Below are positions 24,537 to 37,244 of a DNA stretch of 64,000 nt, piece after piece. The stretch is from Isoetes taiwanensis (taxonomy: Eukaryota; Streptophyta; Lycopodiopsida; Isoetales; Isoetaceae): NCBI GenBank assembly GCA_021234155.1, contig JAJEKV010000039.1, positions 7,763,077-7,827,076 of the forward strand. The letters are read 5' to 3'. The translations under genes and the position numbers were made by a program. The notes below the pieces were generated by a model. It saw nothing but the letters and a program-made list of their open reading frames with translations. It searched no databases and was not told the DNA's origin. How positions within the stretch are numbered: the first letter of the stretch is position 1; each line of letters opens with the position of its first letter.

Positions 24537-25767
24537 GGTCTTATGCACAAAAAGGAGCCAAATGAGGCCGAAGCCGAAGAAGGCGTCCCTTTCTTGATGT
24601 CATGTTGAATTTGCATTCCATGTAGGTGCTATGTGTGTCTTGCTGTGCTAGCTGCACATGTTTTATTGGCATTAAAGGTGCATTTAGTTTTTATGCAAAG
24701 TTGTATAAAAGGCCACTAATTATGTAAGGACTGACTTTGCTTTGGAAAATGAGACTTGCTATTAACAACAATCTAGTAAAGGTGCATTCTTCAAATGCAC
24801 CTCAGAGATTACCATGGCAAAATTATAGTTGGAGATATAACTTGTTTTAACGTAAAGAGATATGGTTGACATCCATTAACCCGTGGTTTATAATAAGCGG
24901 TGTTGTGGGAATACAATTTCCTGATAGCACATATCTTGTAATACCATATGAGAAATAAACTATAGCAATTTGCTACTACATGTGTTTTTGAAGTTGTTAA
25001 TTGAACTCTTTAATTTGTATCCAATCTAAAAAGGCACTAAGGGATCAAGTGTTTGCCAGATGATAACGTTTTGTTCTAAAATATGTTGCCATACCTTTAA
25101 TTGCATTACATCATGCCAAACATTTGAGGCTAGAACGCTTCAGGCTAGAAGTACTTTAATAGTGCAAAAAAGGCATAGCTCCTACTGTTTTGCAATGTCT
25201 TATGAGGCCTACGCATTGCACCCATAACATGCTCCCATGTTTGCACCTATTGATCAATATAGAGCTCTGGAGCCTTGAGAGATCTGTATCCGAAAGGGCA
25301 TTGCAAATTAGAACTGCAAAATATAAAAATGCATTACAAAGACAATTGGGTATATGCACAGGGTTGCTAAGTAATGGCCACGTCTTCTATTAGCAAGTAT
25401 TTAATCGGATAATTGGAAAATAGAAGTCGTCAAGTAATTACAATGTTGATTTAACGAAATTATATTTTGTAGTTGGTTCATTTAATTATAATCAAGTAGT
25501 ATCTGGCCATTAAGAATTGGGACAATTAAGACTGGAGCATGCATGTAATAGTTTCCTAGGATGTACGTTTTTTAGGTTGTTCACATGACAATGTGAAAGA
25601 CGTTCTGCATGATAATAATGTTCGAAGCAATAATTGTTATCATGAACCTTAGAATGGTCGTCAGAGTTGAAAATTAAATGTGTTGAAAAAGAGGATCATT
25701 TTCCAACTTGAATGAAATCGATGCCATGTTGTATTGTCATAGCAAGGTAGAGGTTCTACTAAAGAGT

Positions 25768-25820
25768 GGTGTTTGATCTAAAATGATACCTAGGTGTTTG
25801 ATCTAAAATGATATTTGGGA
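25768..25820 (+). repeat. 27 bp tandem duplication
   Basis: GTGTTTGATCTAAAATGATA occurs twice with a short spacer. Confidence 0.8.
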
Positions 25821-26063
25821 TGGAAACATAGGAGATATCGTGCATCAATAGTTTAAGGGAGGGGTCTAGAAGATAATGAAAGGATATAGCCACAAATTTG
25901 GTCTAGAAACTTTTTTGATTGGCAAGAATATATGTAAGAGGGGTTACCTGTAAAGCATCTTTTATATGCCTATTATCAATGTTCTTTGATCAAATGTTCA
26001 GACAACTATTTAGAATACTAACTAACTATCCTTCAGGTGCTCATGATAAAATGTTATGCATTG

Positions 26064-26115
26064 GCATGTGTGTATGCTGTAAGCACCTATAAAAGCATAC
26101 AGCATACACACATGC
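26064..26115. repeat. 18 bp perfect inverted repeat
   Basis: GCATGTGTGTATGCTGTA (26064-26081) pairs perfectly with 26098-26115 over a 16 bp loop; further TGCTGTATGCATTGGCATG copies follow. Confidence 0.85.
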
Positions 26116-26597
26116 TGTATGCATTGGCATGATAAAGTGTTATGCATTGACACCAACCATTTACAAACGCACAATACAATGATCATGAGGGACAATGTGT
26201 ATGCTTAAAGCTCATCCCGATTAATTTGTCTACTTTCACTCATAACTTTTTCTTTGACCACACAATTATAGTCATGCCACTACAACCTTGTGTTTCCCTA
26301 TGCACATGCCATTATAGCAAGTGTTCCTCCACTCTCTGTCCCATTCAACTATCGAATGTTCTAAGGAATTTGCAAAGAGCAAGTCATCTAATTCTACTTA
26401 TTATTCACCAAATATTCCAACAATCATGAAGACTACTTACTATATAATAATAATGATGTGTGTATCCCTGCAATGAAGGAAAACTTCCACAAAGCATGAA
26501 CTTGAACATCACTTTCTCTCAGCATCCTTTTCGCCTGCAGTTTGGCTCAATCAAGTGTGGATTGTCTCCTCAATAGTGTAGCATTATTATTGCTCTC

Positions 26598-26649
26598 AGT
26601 GTAGCCGGTTTTCTTGTGAGGCTGTAGTCGGTTTTCTTGTGAGGCTGAG
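26598..26649 (+). repeat. Tandem duplication of a ~25 bp unit
   Basis: CGGTTTTCTTGTGAGGCTG occurs twice. Confidence 0.8.
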
Positions 26650-26775
26650 GAACTTATGAATAGCATGCCATTAGAGCCTGTAAATTTATTGGTTGCCCAA
26701 GGATATATTTATTGGTTGATCATGGATGTGATAACGAACTCTGCAGCAAAAATTTTGAAGCTGCAAATTTTGCTT

Positions 26776-27296
26776 CTATTGCAACCCATATCCTCTATAT
26801 GCACAGGATTGATTTGCTACATTAATAATATTCCAGATCGTTACTCTGCTTGTAAGATCGGTGCATAATGCTGCACTTCTCAAAAACTTGGCCAGATGTG
26901 GAAACTCTTCATCCTCGTCCTTGTTATCACAGTAAAACCGACCAATTTGTAGACCATTTACAGGGTTCAGCACAAAAGAAACAGGATTGTCATCAACAAT
27001 AATGGCCCTCTTCATATTTCTGCCCAGTTTAGACAAATCCTTGACAGATCCATTTGTGCAAGAATCCTTGAACAGTCTATGAGAAATAAGGCCAAGAGGA
27101 TCAATTTCGTCTATTGCAGCTTCTGCGTAAGATCTTTCTGCAGCATTGAAGACAACAATTCGTAGCAGGCTGGTACAGACTGCAAAAAATGATCAAGGCC
27201 AGGCCGTGATGCAAAAACTGCCTTAGTTTCGGCTCCAATGTATGATGTTGTATACACACTACTTGTAAAAATAGATGGCTCATCAGGAGTTCCATG
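26776..27296 (-). pseudogene. Broken NIF/FCP1-like (CTD-type) phosphatase fragment
   Basis: Read on the minus strand, the segment starts after a possible acceptor (CCCTAG) at 27297 and encodes KAVFASRPGLDHFLQSV, then shifts frame near 27155-27165 to RIVVFNAAERSYAEA, GLISHRLFKDSC, VKDLSKLGRNMKRAIIVDDNP and FPHLAKFLRS. These are the middle and C-terminal motifs of the NIF domain in small CTD-like phosphatases of the HAD superfamily, including the conserved VDDNP. The N-terminal DxDx(T/V) nucleophile motif is not in this piece, and no exon carrying it was found to the right on the same strand. With a frameshift and without the catalytic aspartates it should be inactive. It lies about 2.8 kb inside the Helitron-type end at 24.03 kb and on the same strand, so capture is possible but unproven. 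Confidence 0.75.
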
Positions 27297-27299
27297 CTA

Positions 27300-30200
27300 G
27301 GGATCTGTGAGTTAGATGGAATTATGGACCTAGGTGTAAACACCAAGGAAATACAACAGGACTTTTCAAAGACATTTCTATCCCATGAAAATGCATTTCT
27401 TGGGCAAAAGTATGAGAATAATCTCCGTGTTTTAACAACTTCAATGCTATATGCGTATACTTGCATAATAAAAAAATGAGAAGCATTCGAAGCTTGATAT
27501 TCTTATTATTTAGAAGGGTATACATCTGGACATGTACACAGCTAGACATGCACAAATTCCGAAGTCAGATGAAGAATAATAAGACAACAATTACTCATCA
27601 AACGAAAATGCATACAAACAAAACATAGTTTTTATATGGCCAAAACTTCTTAAAAATGTTAGTATGCCTCTGTAAAGATCGCACAAAATATTCTAACAAT
27701 CCAGACATATAAATCAAGATGAGATAAACTTGTAGATAATGTTATAATGAAGCGGAAATAGAATTAAAAAAGCGAGTGGGTTGAAGCAGTGCCTTAGTAA
27801 AAGAATGAGTCAGCGATATAGCATCTAGATATCTGTGTGCTTGCAAATCTTCTATCAGATGCACATGTAGATACTTAGCAAGACGTAAACGAAGCTTAAT
27901 ATGATGACACTTTAGGAAAAAGAAGAGAAGAATTGAAGTTTTAAAGCATTGCAATACAGATCTATATATGTATCAAGTCTGAGGATGTAAACATATGTGG
28001 AATTTAAAGATATGTGGAATTTAATACCTCTCTTATTATGTTAACTTGCCAGCAAAATTCGGCTCCAATTTGCGCCAGCATATTTGGGATCTCATTATCA
28101 GTCCCATCCACAAAAATCTGCAGACATCAAGAATTAATGTGATCTATTCAATGTTTTTGTGAGTGAAGAATTATGGCAAGATCTATAAAAAACATGACTC
28201 ATTTATTCATCTTTCCACATGCCAGATAAACAAACATAACTACAAAAGTTCTTTCAATCATTCCTAACACTTTTGGCACGAATCGTAGCCTTATGCTAGC
28301 TCACGCGCATGAAGAAGAAAATTGATCTTTTTAGAATCCACCTTATCCTGCCCTCAATATGTCCCTATTTGGTACCTTTCAGTCCCACTTCCATAACAAC
28401 CTGAAGTCCATTGGCATTGCATAATCTTTAGTAATGTCTTGAATGGACACTCAGTCCCTTCAGGGTGTACACAATATATACAACATAAATACTGAAATAA
28501 GTTTTTATTCTATCAGCAATTAAGTAATATTTATATCAAAATTTAGCCAGCAGGCTTGATGTCTGTTGCCTAGCATTGTCATGTATTACTGCTCAGTTTG
28601 TACATCGAGACCCATGACCTCTTGCATTCCCCGCCAGTTGGGCCACATTATGACATGCTATCATTTGGTTGCAACCATGATATAATATCATCTTGCAATT
28701 CTATTGTTTCTAAACCTAATCAATGCCTTGAATCTCTGATTTGGCATCTATTAGGCTGTCACATTTCCCTTCTAAGCTGTAAAGGGTGCCACTTCTATGC
28801 GCTACTTGGCTACAGGTCTTCATTTGCAAGGTCTTCATACCCTATTTAATGATCAGATAAGACTTGTGTCTTCATCATTAGTTATCTAGGCTTAATTACC
28901 TGCCTATGCTTCAGAGAACTGGTTCACCTCCGCTGACCATAAGCGCCTGCTAGCAATTGCATCTACACAATAAATACCAATAGCTAAAAAAGTTTTCAGG
29001 ATGCTAGGAAAGATAATAGATATAGTAGGTTGTCATATCTTAACCCCATTCTGTATTTATAGATAGAAAATGCATCTGCAACAGACATGTCACATTGTAT
29101 TTTTTGAGATTTCTAATGGCACATTGTAAATCTCAAGTAAATCACCAATTTGCAACCAAATTCAGACAAACCAGACAAATGCTGAGACATACCTAGCGAA
29201 ATTTAGAAAACGCAAATAGGATATTTGTACATCTTCTGCAGCATAATAACAGGGGTTTTTTTTTTTGTGTTTTTGTACGCTTTTCACAAAGGTTTTCCTA
29301 AGATTTCATGGCGTATTCGAATGGATGTACTAATGCGTACATTTAGAGTGCACCATTTCTTAGTCGTTGATTTAGCTTTTTTTTTTTTTCAATGGTCAAC
29401 ATCCAAGGGCTCACAACGAAAGCCCTCTTTTTATTTTAGGGGCTGAACATGCAAGCCTCGTGGATGTGCTTTAATGTTTCGACTTTAGGGTTCTGATGGG
29501 TTCAGGGTTTCAGGGCAGTGAAGATGAAGAGTAAACAGTATCTAATTCTTCCTCCATCTAATTCTTCGATGGCTTGGGACATCAGAGCTTCTGTCATGCA
29601 TACTATCTACATCTGTGGGTGGTGTAGTTGGAGTGGATGGACGAGAGTAATCTCTGTCGGCAAAGCTAAAGTTAAACTCACTGCTTTCATTTTCTATCTT
29701 CCTACATTGGTCGCCCTACTTGTGATAACGAAAGATGCACATCCGACCAGTCTCCAAAGAAAATAATTTAGTTCGGTGCAAATATAGTGGTTCGCTTTGT
29801 GGCATATAAGCGCAAAACAAAATGGCTTGGATCTTGAGTCTGCCGATTGAGCTCATGAAGCTTTGAGTTTTTGAAGCCTGATGTCATTCATAGCCATTGC
29901 TTCGTGGGTAAGCTTCGTTTGTTGTTTATGGGTTCAATAGTCGCATCTTTTTCCTTGTGTTGACGGCTGTTTACAGTGTACCGGTTGATGGGTTGCTTGG
30001 CATCGAGGATGATCAGAAATGCTTTTGGTGGAAAACAATGTGTGAAAAACATCCCGACAGAGATCGGGGTTTGCGGCGATTTTGGAGCGTAAAACAAGTC
30101 CGGCGAAGATGCAGAGTTCGGCTCCAATATGCCGTGCACATTCGGCGGAGTTCAGCTTTTGCTTTTTGTTCTTGTTTTTCCTTGTGAAGGAGCCAGAGCT

Positions 30201-32334
30201 CCGCCCAGCCCCTCGCCTCTGCTCTACAGCTCTGCTTAAGCTGCTGGAATGATGCATGTCGATCCTTTTGTAGTGGGGCAGATCTTCTTAACATCTATAA
30301 GAGTTGAATTGTTTCATTGTATTCCAGTAGACTGCCATAGCTGCATTATCTCGAAGGCCAGAGCTCCAGAACCACGAATATCTGAAGGCAACTATACAAA
30401 ACTGTTGTCCTTTTGAAAAGACTGCAACATTCTTCATTCTATTTCAACACACCTCAAACATAGGTCGTGCAGGCATGGATTTTTCCTAGGAATATGTAAG
30501 ATAATTTGCTAGATTGAAGGCATTGATAGAAAAAACCATAGCCTGTTGTTGATTACTTTGCATCTTCCATTATCTATTCAATGGCAATTTTGAATCTGAA
30601 CACTCCACTCAAGCTGAAAACATATATCGTTTGTTCAGAAATTCCTCCTGGTATTTCTTTAGCAACAGACAGTCCGTTGGTTTGTTCTTGAAAACTCGCA
30701 AATATGGCACCTTTTTATGTATCCAGTGTATTCTAATTTGTCTACTCATGATAGGATGTTGCAGTGTCACTTCTTTACATCCATTGTACTAGCAATCAAC
30801 CGTGGAGACTCTCTAGAATATCCGTTTAAAAACAAGAGAGAGGCATTGCAAATACACAAATCTGGTAAGTGCAAATAATTGATTGTCTATATGGGCACTA
30901 GCATTATGTATTATGGCACTATTGATTCTTATCTACATGTCCTAGGCTCTCTTATATTGATACTGCCTACGCATTACTCTGGGATTAAATACCAAGGGTC
31001 TGTTTGTTTCTACATTTTGTATTGTATTTTTGGAAGAGAAGCAACACTTGAACTAGTGGACAATGACATTGCAAGAACTTATCCCAGGCATACAACTTGA
31101 AGGATTTGCAGATCTTTGAAGATCAAACAAGCCACGTTTCACAGCTTCTACTAGTGCTGTTCAGTTTGATGAAGGGAAGTCGAAAAAACTTGTTCACAAG
31201 AGCTCCTTATTTAATAAGCAATTCTTGTTTCTCTCTTTAATGGGTACCTTCTACAGTGACAATCGTGGCAGTATTTCAATTCTGCTTATAGAATTATTAG
31301 CTCTTGCAAATATTTGCAGCTAGAAAGCCAGAATTTTAAATATATGCAAAGGCTTGAAGCATGGTGTTCAAAAAGGAAAATGGCTATAACTCGGCACTGC
31401 ATTTAGGGATTTTGTGCACATGGATTGGATTGCATGCACAAATATTTTAGATATTGCAGTTACTCTTCATATCCATTGTTCCAGAAGGCATTTCATTTAT
31501 TGATGTGTATCTTAAAACATTGTTGTTATATGACATTTATTGATGTATATCTTAAAACGTTGTTGGTATATGACACTGTGAATAGGTTTGTTATCCATGG
31601 GCTACTTAATCATGAATTCCAAATGGAATATACATATCTCCTTGGCCGTACAATATTAGAGCGGTTGTGTGTTGTGTCATCCAAAACTTAAAAACTTGCA
31701 TCTTTTGGGCAAACAAGAAAAAATACTGAATAACCTGATGCTTCATGCTGGCAAGTATCTAGTCGGTTCTCCTCCACCACCATTGATTCTAGAAAACAAC
31801 AGAGATCAATCTTAAAAATTATGGAAAGCACAAAGCCTGAGATGCAGATAGAGTTGTATAGAAACCTGGCTATGCATAGAATTAAGACTGAAAGTGGATC
31901 TCTTGCAAATTTTCTACGGTTCCATCTGCCTCTCAAGGTTCAAACACACTCTCAGAATGCCCGGAGTTGGCTATAAGCCAAGGCAATAGCTGGTATTAAA
32001 ACCTAAAGGCAGATCCATCCATTTCAGTGTGCAAAATAGCATATGCTGCACAACAATGATGAGAGGGAGAGAATTTGTGGGAACCATAGATCATTATCTT
32101 TCTCAGGACTTGGAGCTTGAACAATCGTGGTCTGCCAGCTGCCTCGGACCAAAGAGGAAAGAGGAATCGCATGAGAAACTAAAATCACACCGAATAAAAT
32201 TTTCCAATTTCTGGAAATCCGAAGAAGACATGGTAGACTGTCTCATTAGATTCAGGAAGCACAGACATGTTCATTTGCATCAAATCAAAACTTGCACAGC
32301 TGCAAAGGATAAGGAAAATTACTATTTCCTACCC
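27300..32334. other. Intergenic stretch without recognised gene
   Basis: On the minus strand at 28125-28040 a short exon-like block (FVDGTDNEIPNMLAQIGAEF) lies between a CAG acceptor-like site and a GTTAAC donor-like site, but I cannot assign it; it may or may not belong to the NIF relic. Minus-strand frames at 30294-29888 are Arg/Lys-rich and unrecognised. The frame 32029-32361 shares its end with 34447-34498. Confidence 0.4.
31494..31575 (+). repeat. ~41 bp tandem duplication
   Basis: TTTATTGATGT.TATCTTAAA followed by ACRTTGTTG.TATATGACA occurs twice. Confidence 0.85.
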
Positions 32335-33390
32335 TTAGGGTCAATTCTCACCAACGGTTAGGTTAGGTTAAATAGGGCAAATAACGGAAACTTGCTTTCA
32401 CACTAGCACTTAAGTTACTACCAGTTAAGTTAGGATTTGGTTAAATTTTAACTATGGTTAACTTAACTAGGCCACTTTCATATTGATAACAGTTAAGTTA
32501 AGTTAAAACTTTAACTGGACCCCTTATTTTAAACTAGAAGTTAAGTGACCTAGGAGAGGTACACTTAACTCGGTTAAGAACTAACTTGACCTAACTATTA
32601 AGTGAGAAAAGGGTAACAATATAGTTAGGTTATTTATTTTTTATACGAATATGGTATATTCCTTGTTGCCTCTTTGAACATCTAGAATAGCTTGAGGATT
32701 CAAAAGTTTCTTGGATTGCCCCCACTCAAGGGACAATTAATTAGAATCGAATTGAATTGAGGGCTAGTTTTGGCAACTTGGAGCATATTCTGAACATCTA
32801 AAGACTATACTTTGTGGGGCTTTTTTTGGGTAGTGGGAAACATTTTTTAGATTTTCTTAGGGAGTGTGCACCTACAATTTTCCCTTTCCAATACCAACAA
32901 AAATGTGACACCCACCATAACTAATTACGCATCGAAATTTAGGTTCAAATAGAGAGAAGTACAGAGAAAGAGAAAATATAGACAGAGAAACAATATCGAA
33001 AATATGAAAAGAGAAGAGATAGAAAATAAACCCTGTATCTCTTCATGCATTGTTGGTTTTAACAACTAAGAAGTACTTGAGATATCTTTAACTTAGTGGC
33101 ATCTCTTAATTAAAAGTGAGAAATGAACATAGTTATCTCTAACCTAACAAAGCCTCTTAACTATTAGTGCGAAGCTCCAGTTTAGTGTAAATGTTAGGTT
33201 AAGTTGATTTTATGAATTTAACCTAAGGGATCTCTAATAAGTCTAGAGGAAATATATATCTTCGTCATCCATTAAGTTAGCCTTAACTTAACGACCTTAA
33301 TGGAAAAATATAATCTCTTTTCAGTTAAGTTAGGAGATAACCAACCCGTTAAATTAACTTAACTTAATGGTGAGTGGGAAATGGCCCTTA
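32335..33390. mobile_element. PIF/Harbinger-like nonautonomous element (1050 bp)
   Basis: TTA at 32335-32337 and 33388-33390 flanks 32338-33387. The termini are imperfect inverted repeats: GGGTCAATTCTCAC at the left against GGGCCATTTCCCAC at the right (reverse complement), followed on both sides by TTA(A/G)GTTA(A/G)GTTAA. A 3 bp TTA duplication and a GGG start are typical of PIF/Harbinger elements and Tourist-like MITEs. The interior is dense in AAGTTA/TAACTT words and holds no transposase frame. Confidence 0.65.
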
Positions 33391-33399
33391 AACCTCCAA

Positions 33400-34786
33400 A
33401 ACTCTACCATAAACCAAGATGCAACCTTCTTTACAAAAATCCATCTATATGACCATTTCAAATCTGATCAAGGACTGAAGGCATAGAAGAACATAAAAGA
33501 ACATAGGGCGCTATATTGGAACGCAAAAAGGAATATAGAATATTTATTCTCTGCAAGCAACAAATTGCAGGTCAAATTCTGGAGTAAAAAAAAATGTTGA
33601 GGAAAAAATCAGGTTGTAAAATCCAAGCAACTCACTATTGCAAATATCTATCCATGAAGTCCTGGAATTGATAAAATGGAAAAGAATAGTATATTAACCT
33701 TCGGTAATTCTAGTACAAATCCCAAATGGGCCCCAGAAATTGCATGAGTTCGTACATATACTTGCCAAAACATTGTCTGCAATGAATAGGAGCCTAACAT
33801 GGCAACCAAAAATTATTAGCAACAATAGCGAACCGAAAAACAAAACCCAAATATTGGACGTTAAAAAACCCTTGAGTGCCTTATCTTTTGTTTTGTTCAA
33901 AAGCTCCCAAACTGCCACAGATGCTGAATAAACTTTCTGGAGTATCCTTGTGAATAGAGATAGGGATTTTTTACCTCCATCCGTCCCTCTCCAACATCTC
34001 CTCCATCTCTAATATTAGGCTGTCGAAACTACTTGGAGAATTGGAAGATTCCAAATCCTTTAAAAAAAAGAAAGCATCCACACGATTTACTTCTAATCGT
34101 AAAGTAGAAAGCATTCACAGATGCAGACATTTTCGAGCTAATATACCAATTCATAATCAAACTGGAGTTTGCAGTTTACAGGTGGGAAAGATAAATCGAT
34201 GATATGGAGATCAAAACCTCCAGAAGCTGGAATTAGAACCCTTCCCAGATCATCTGCTACGGTATCCGCTGATATTTTCTAGACGAATAAAATTGACATC
34301 CATCCTCCTTCGCCCATGAAGAGGAAGACATGAGCAAAACATGGGCCGTCGAAACTGCCATCGAAATCAGATCTGTAGACAACCCATCTAATGGCCGATT
34401 TAGGGCAAATGAAATCTAAACCTGATGCAACAACGAATTTAAGGCCGTGCATCTGCATCAAATCGAGACTTGCACAGCTGCAAAGGATAAGGAAAATCCA
34501 GGCTTGAAAATCCTTTGAAGATATTCTCATAGGTGCCACATGCAAATTCTATGTGGCATCCATGCGGTAGTATAACCTCTCGATCGGATAATGGCAGAGC
34601 CAAATGAAATTTAGAAACCCAAAAATCATACGGGCAAAAAATCTTCAATTTTTGGAATATCGGAAATTACTTCCGGCGCCAAAAAACCCTTAAACCTTAG
34701 AAAAACTTAAAAAAAACCAAAAACCTTTTTGGCCATACCGGATAATCCCAAATTAAAAAGATTGATATTAAACCTGTTACTATAAA
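33400..34786. other. Intergenic stretch with a short direct repeat
   Basis: CATCTGCATCAAATCGAGAC followed by TTGCACAGCTGCAAAGGATA (34447-34490) repeats 32268-32310 almost exactly. The minus frame 33918-33694 has one hydrophobic segment but no family match. Confidence 0.45.
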
Positions 34787-35480
34787 ATAGAATAGAATAG
34801 AATTGAATTGAATTGAATTGAATTGGCATTTATTGTCCATGGAGACCAAATGGCCTATGGGATACAAACAAACAAACAAAGAACAGCCAGCTTATTGCTG
34901 TTTAGGATGAAAAGCCCTCCTCCCTAAAGGGATTTCGTGGAAACGTTTTAGCAGTAATAAGCTTTCTGGTGAATTGTACATGTCAATGTAGGGCCACAAT
35001 TGAGCCCACATGTCTAGTACCTCCTGCATAGAAGATGCTAGTCCTTATACTGAAGGTATATTCATTATCACATGTAGCGGTTGGTTCGGTGTAATAATCT
35101 GCATATCGTGCTCGTATAGGTGCAAATGCTGGGATGTTCTGAATAGCGTGGCACTCATCTTCAGTAACTCCCAATTGGCAGCATTGGCAGACCTGATTCT
35201 CGCTCTCTCTAAGGCCATCTGCCTGTCTCAATTTTGAGGGAGTGTGCTCCTACACAAATAGACGTAATCACTCTACAATTTTTTGTGTTAAAAGGTACTT
35301 CTGTGGACCCCTACTAAGCACATGATTGATCTGATTTTTATAGTGTGATGTCTTTTACCAGATCCAAAGCATTGTTATCCCAAAGCTTACTTAAGAAACA
35401 TGTATCCTGATATTGTTTCAGGAGATTGTGACCAGGGTAGCCCTTAAGGACGAAAGTTCGCCAAAAGGCTATTTTTTAAG
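34787..35480 (-). mobile_element. LINE 3' fragment, minus strand
   Basis: A pentanucleotide run (AATAG then AATTG, 34787-34825) is followed by a 3' untranslated stretch matching the end of the plus-strand LINE at 36.9 kb (CCATGGAGACCAAATGGCC against the reverse complement of GGCCAATCGGTCTCCGTGG). Then a minus-strand frame near 35230-35000 reads LRESENQVCQCCQLGVTEDE..CHAIQN, the C-terminal zinc-knuckle-like motif of this LINE family. Sequence to about 35480 still resembles the family. Confidence 0.7.
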
Positions 35481-35778
35481 GGTATCAAGAAATTTTGATG
35501 CTATGGTTTAGTAGGGCCCATTATAGATGAAAAAAATTAAATTAGACAACTTTTCTACAAACAAATCTCACTCCACTTGAAAATTCGCCACATCCATTAA
35601 GCGTCATAACTATGGATTCGCCTTATCCTCTACCCTCCTCGAAGATTTCTTAAAGAATCGCCTAATTTTCTAGGCTTTCTTCATAACCTAATCTATTCTC
35701 CATATCCATCCAGATAATACGATAATTTTAAGAGTTATTTTTGTAGCTATTGTGTTTCAAATACTTCTAGAGCATTTT

Positions 35779-36996
35779 TTACTAGGGTGCTGCTACTTTC
35801 ATCATCCCGTCAGTCAAGGCTTCCCTCATTCACTTACCAGGGACAAGATGTAGAGGTGGCTTCGACCTACAAGTACTTGGGGATCGAGTTCTCAACTACC
35901 ACCCATTGGGATGCTGCCATCAGGTTGCGGGTCACGACGGGTTGGAAAGCACTATATGCCATGTAGAACAACAGCCAAAGGCAGAGTTGTATACCTGGGG
36001 CCACCAGTCACACTTGTTTCGGGCCTTGGTCGAGCCGGTCCTTTTGTATGGGGCAGAAATGTGGGGTCCGGTGATATCCCTCAACACCTAGAATGACCTC
36101 GAGCAGATGCAGAAAGCCTTCTTGGCACGAGCCCTTGGGGTAAAGTCCACAGTTCCATACCAGATCCTACTCCATGAGACAGGTTTTCTACCCCTTCAAC
36201 GGGCTGCATTGGAATGCCATATCATTTACTTCCAGAAGGTGGTCTCTATGGGTGACACATGTTTGCCCAACCTTGCTTTGGCCATGGCGATGGGTCCCCA
36301 ACGCCTGAAAGCCTGCTGGAAGGACAAGCAAGCTCAGTGGTTCTCACGCTGGGGTGTACAAGCAAACAGATGCGTCCATGGAAGGACAAAGAAAGATCAC
36401 AAGGCACTTAAGCTGTACCTAGATGCTACTTTCCTTCGCAAGCTCTGGGATGCAGATGCTCTGACGCACAGTACTTGTACACCCAGTTGCCCATGAAGAA
36501 GCGCAGATTTATAACTTCCATTCGCACAGGTGCACATCGCCTCCGCATTGAGACAGGACGTTGGGCTCGGGAAGCACGAGAGCAAAGGCTTTGTCAGTGT
36601 TGCCACCAGGGCGCCATTGAGGATGAATGTCATGCCCTCCAGATCTGCCCAGCGTTTGCCCATATCCGAGAGCGATATGTTCGATTACTAGTGCCTGGCC
36701 AACCGTTGCATCAGTTATTGAATACGGCATCAATGGGTTCGTTGGGGTCATACCTCCAGGAGGTTATGGATGCACGGACTCAGTTGTGTCCCCCGGGACG
36801 GTATTGAACTGTCCTATACAATTGTACAGCGTGCCAGCATACTTATTACTGCTAAGGTTTTTCCCTCGAAAACCCTTCGGGGCGGGGGTTTTTTAATCCT
36901 GTCAGTAATACGCTTGCTGCTCTCTTTTGTTTAGGTCCCACAGGCCAATCGGTCTCCGTGGACGCTAAAAAAACTATTATATTCTATTCTATTCTC
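35779..36996 (+). mobile_element. LINE 3' half, plus strand, best preserved copy
   Basis: The plus strand encodes the end of the reverse transcriptase and the C-terminal region: YQGQDVEVASTYKYLGIEFS, WDAAIRLRVTTGWKALYAM, then after a frame change LFRALVEPVLLYGAEMWGP, QMQKAFLARALGV and LPLQRAALECHI, and finally RTGAHRLRIETGRW and CQCCHQGAIEDECHAL with PAFAHIRERY, a Cys/His motif. The last two segments are in different frames. A 3' untranslated part runs to an ATTCT tail at 36981-36995. The piece is 5' truncated (endonuclease and RT catalytic core missing), as usual for LINE insertions, and cannot move by itself. Confidence 0.85.
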
Positions 36997-37244
36997 ATGC
37001 AACTATAGTTATAATGTGTTTGTGTCCTTCATTAAATATGGATGCCGGTGAATAAAATTTCATCACAGAAATTGCACTTGGAAAATAAAGATACTTAAAT
37101 CTTGGCAAAATAATATTGGCCATGATTCGCCTAAATTTCTATAAAAACATTCATGTCTAGAAAGCATTCGCCAAAAAAACTAATCTTGCAACTCTATTAT
37201 TCGCCCGACCTTCTAAATTATGCTTAGACAAATTTGGCCTTAAG

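Larger units (their letters stand above)
22560..26775. other. Intergenic stretch with promoter-like relic and small repeats
   Basis: At about 23450-23570 the sequence (AATTCAGACCAATGTCATAT and CCCATACTTAAATGTGAAGA) resembles the reverse complement of the region just before b561 copy 1 (17190-17330), so a piece of a b561 promoter has been duplicated here. Otherwise it holds the Helitron end, the tail-only retroposon and short tandem repeats. Confidence 0.5.
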
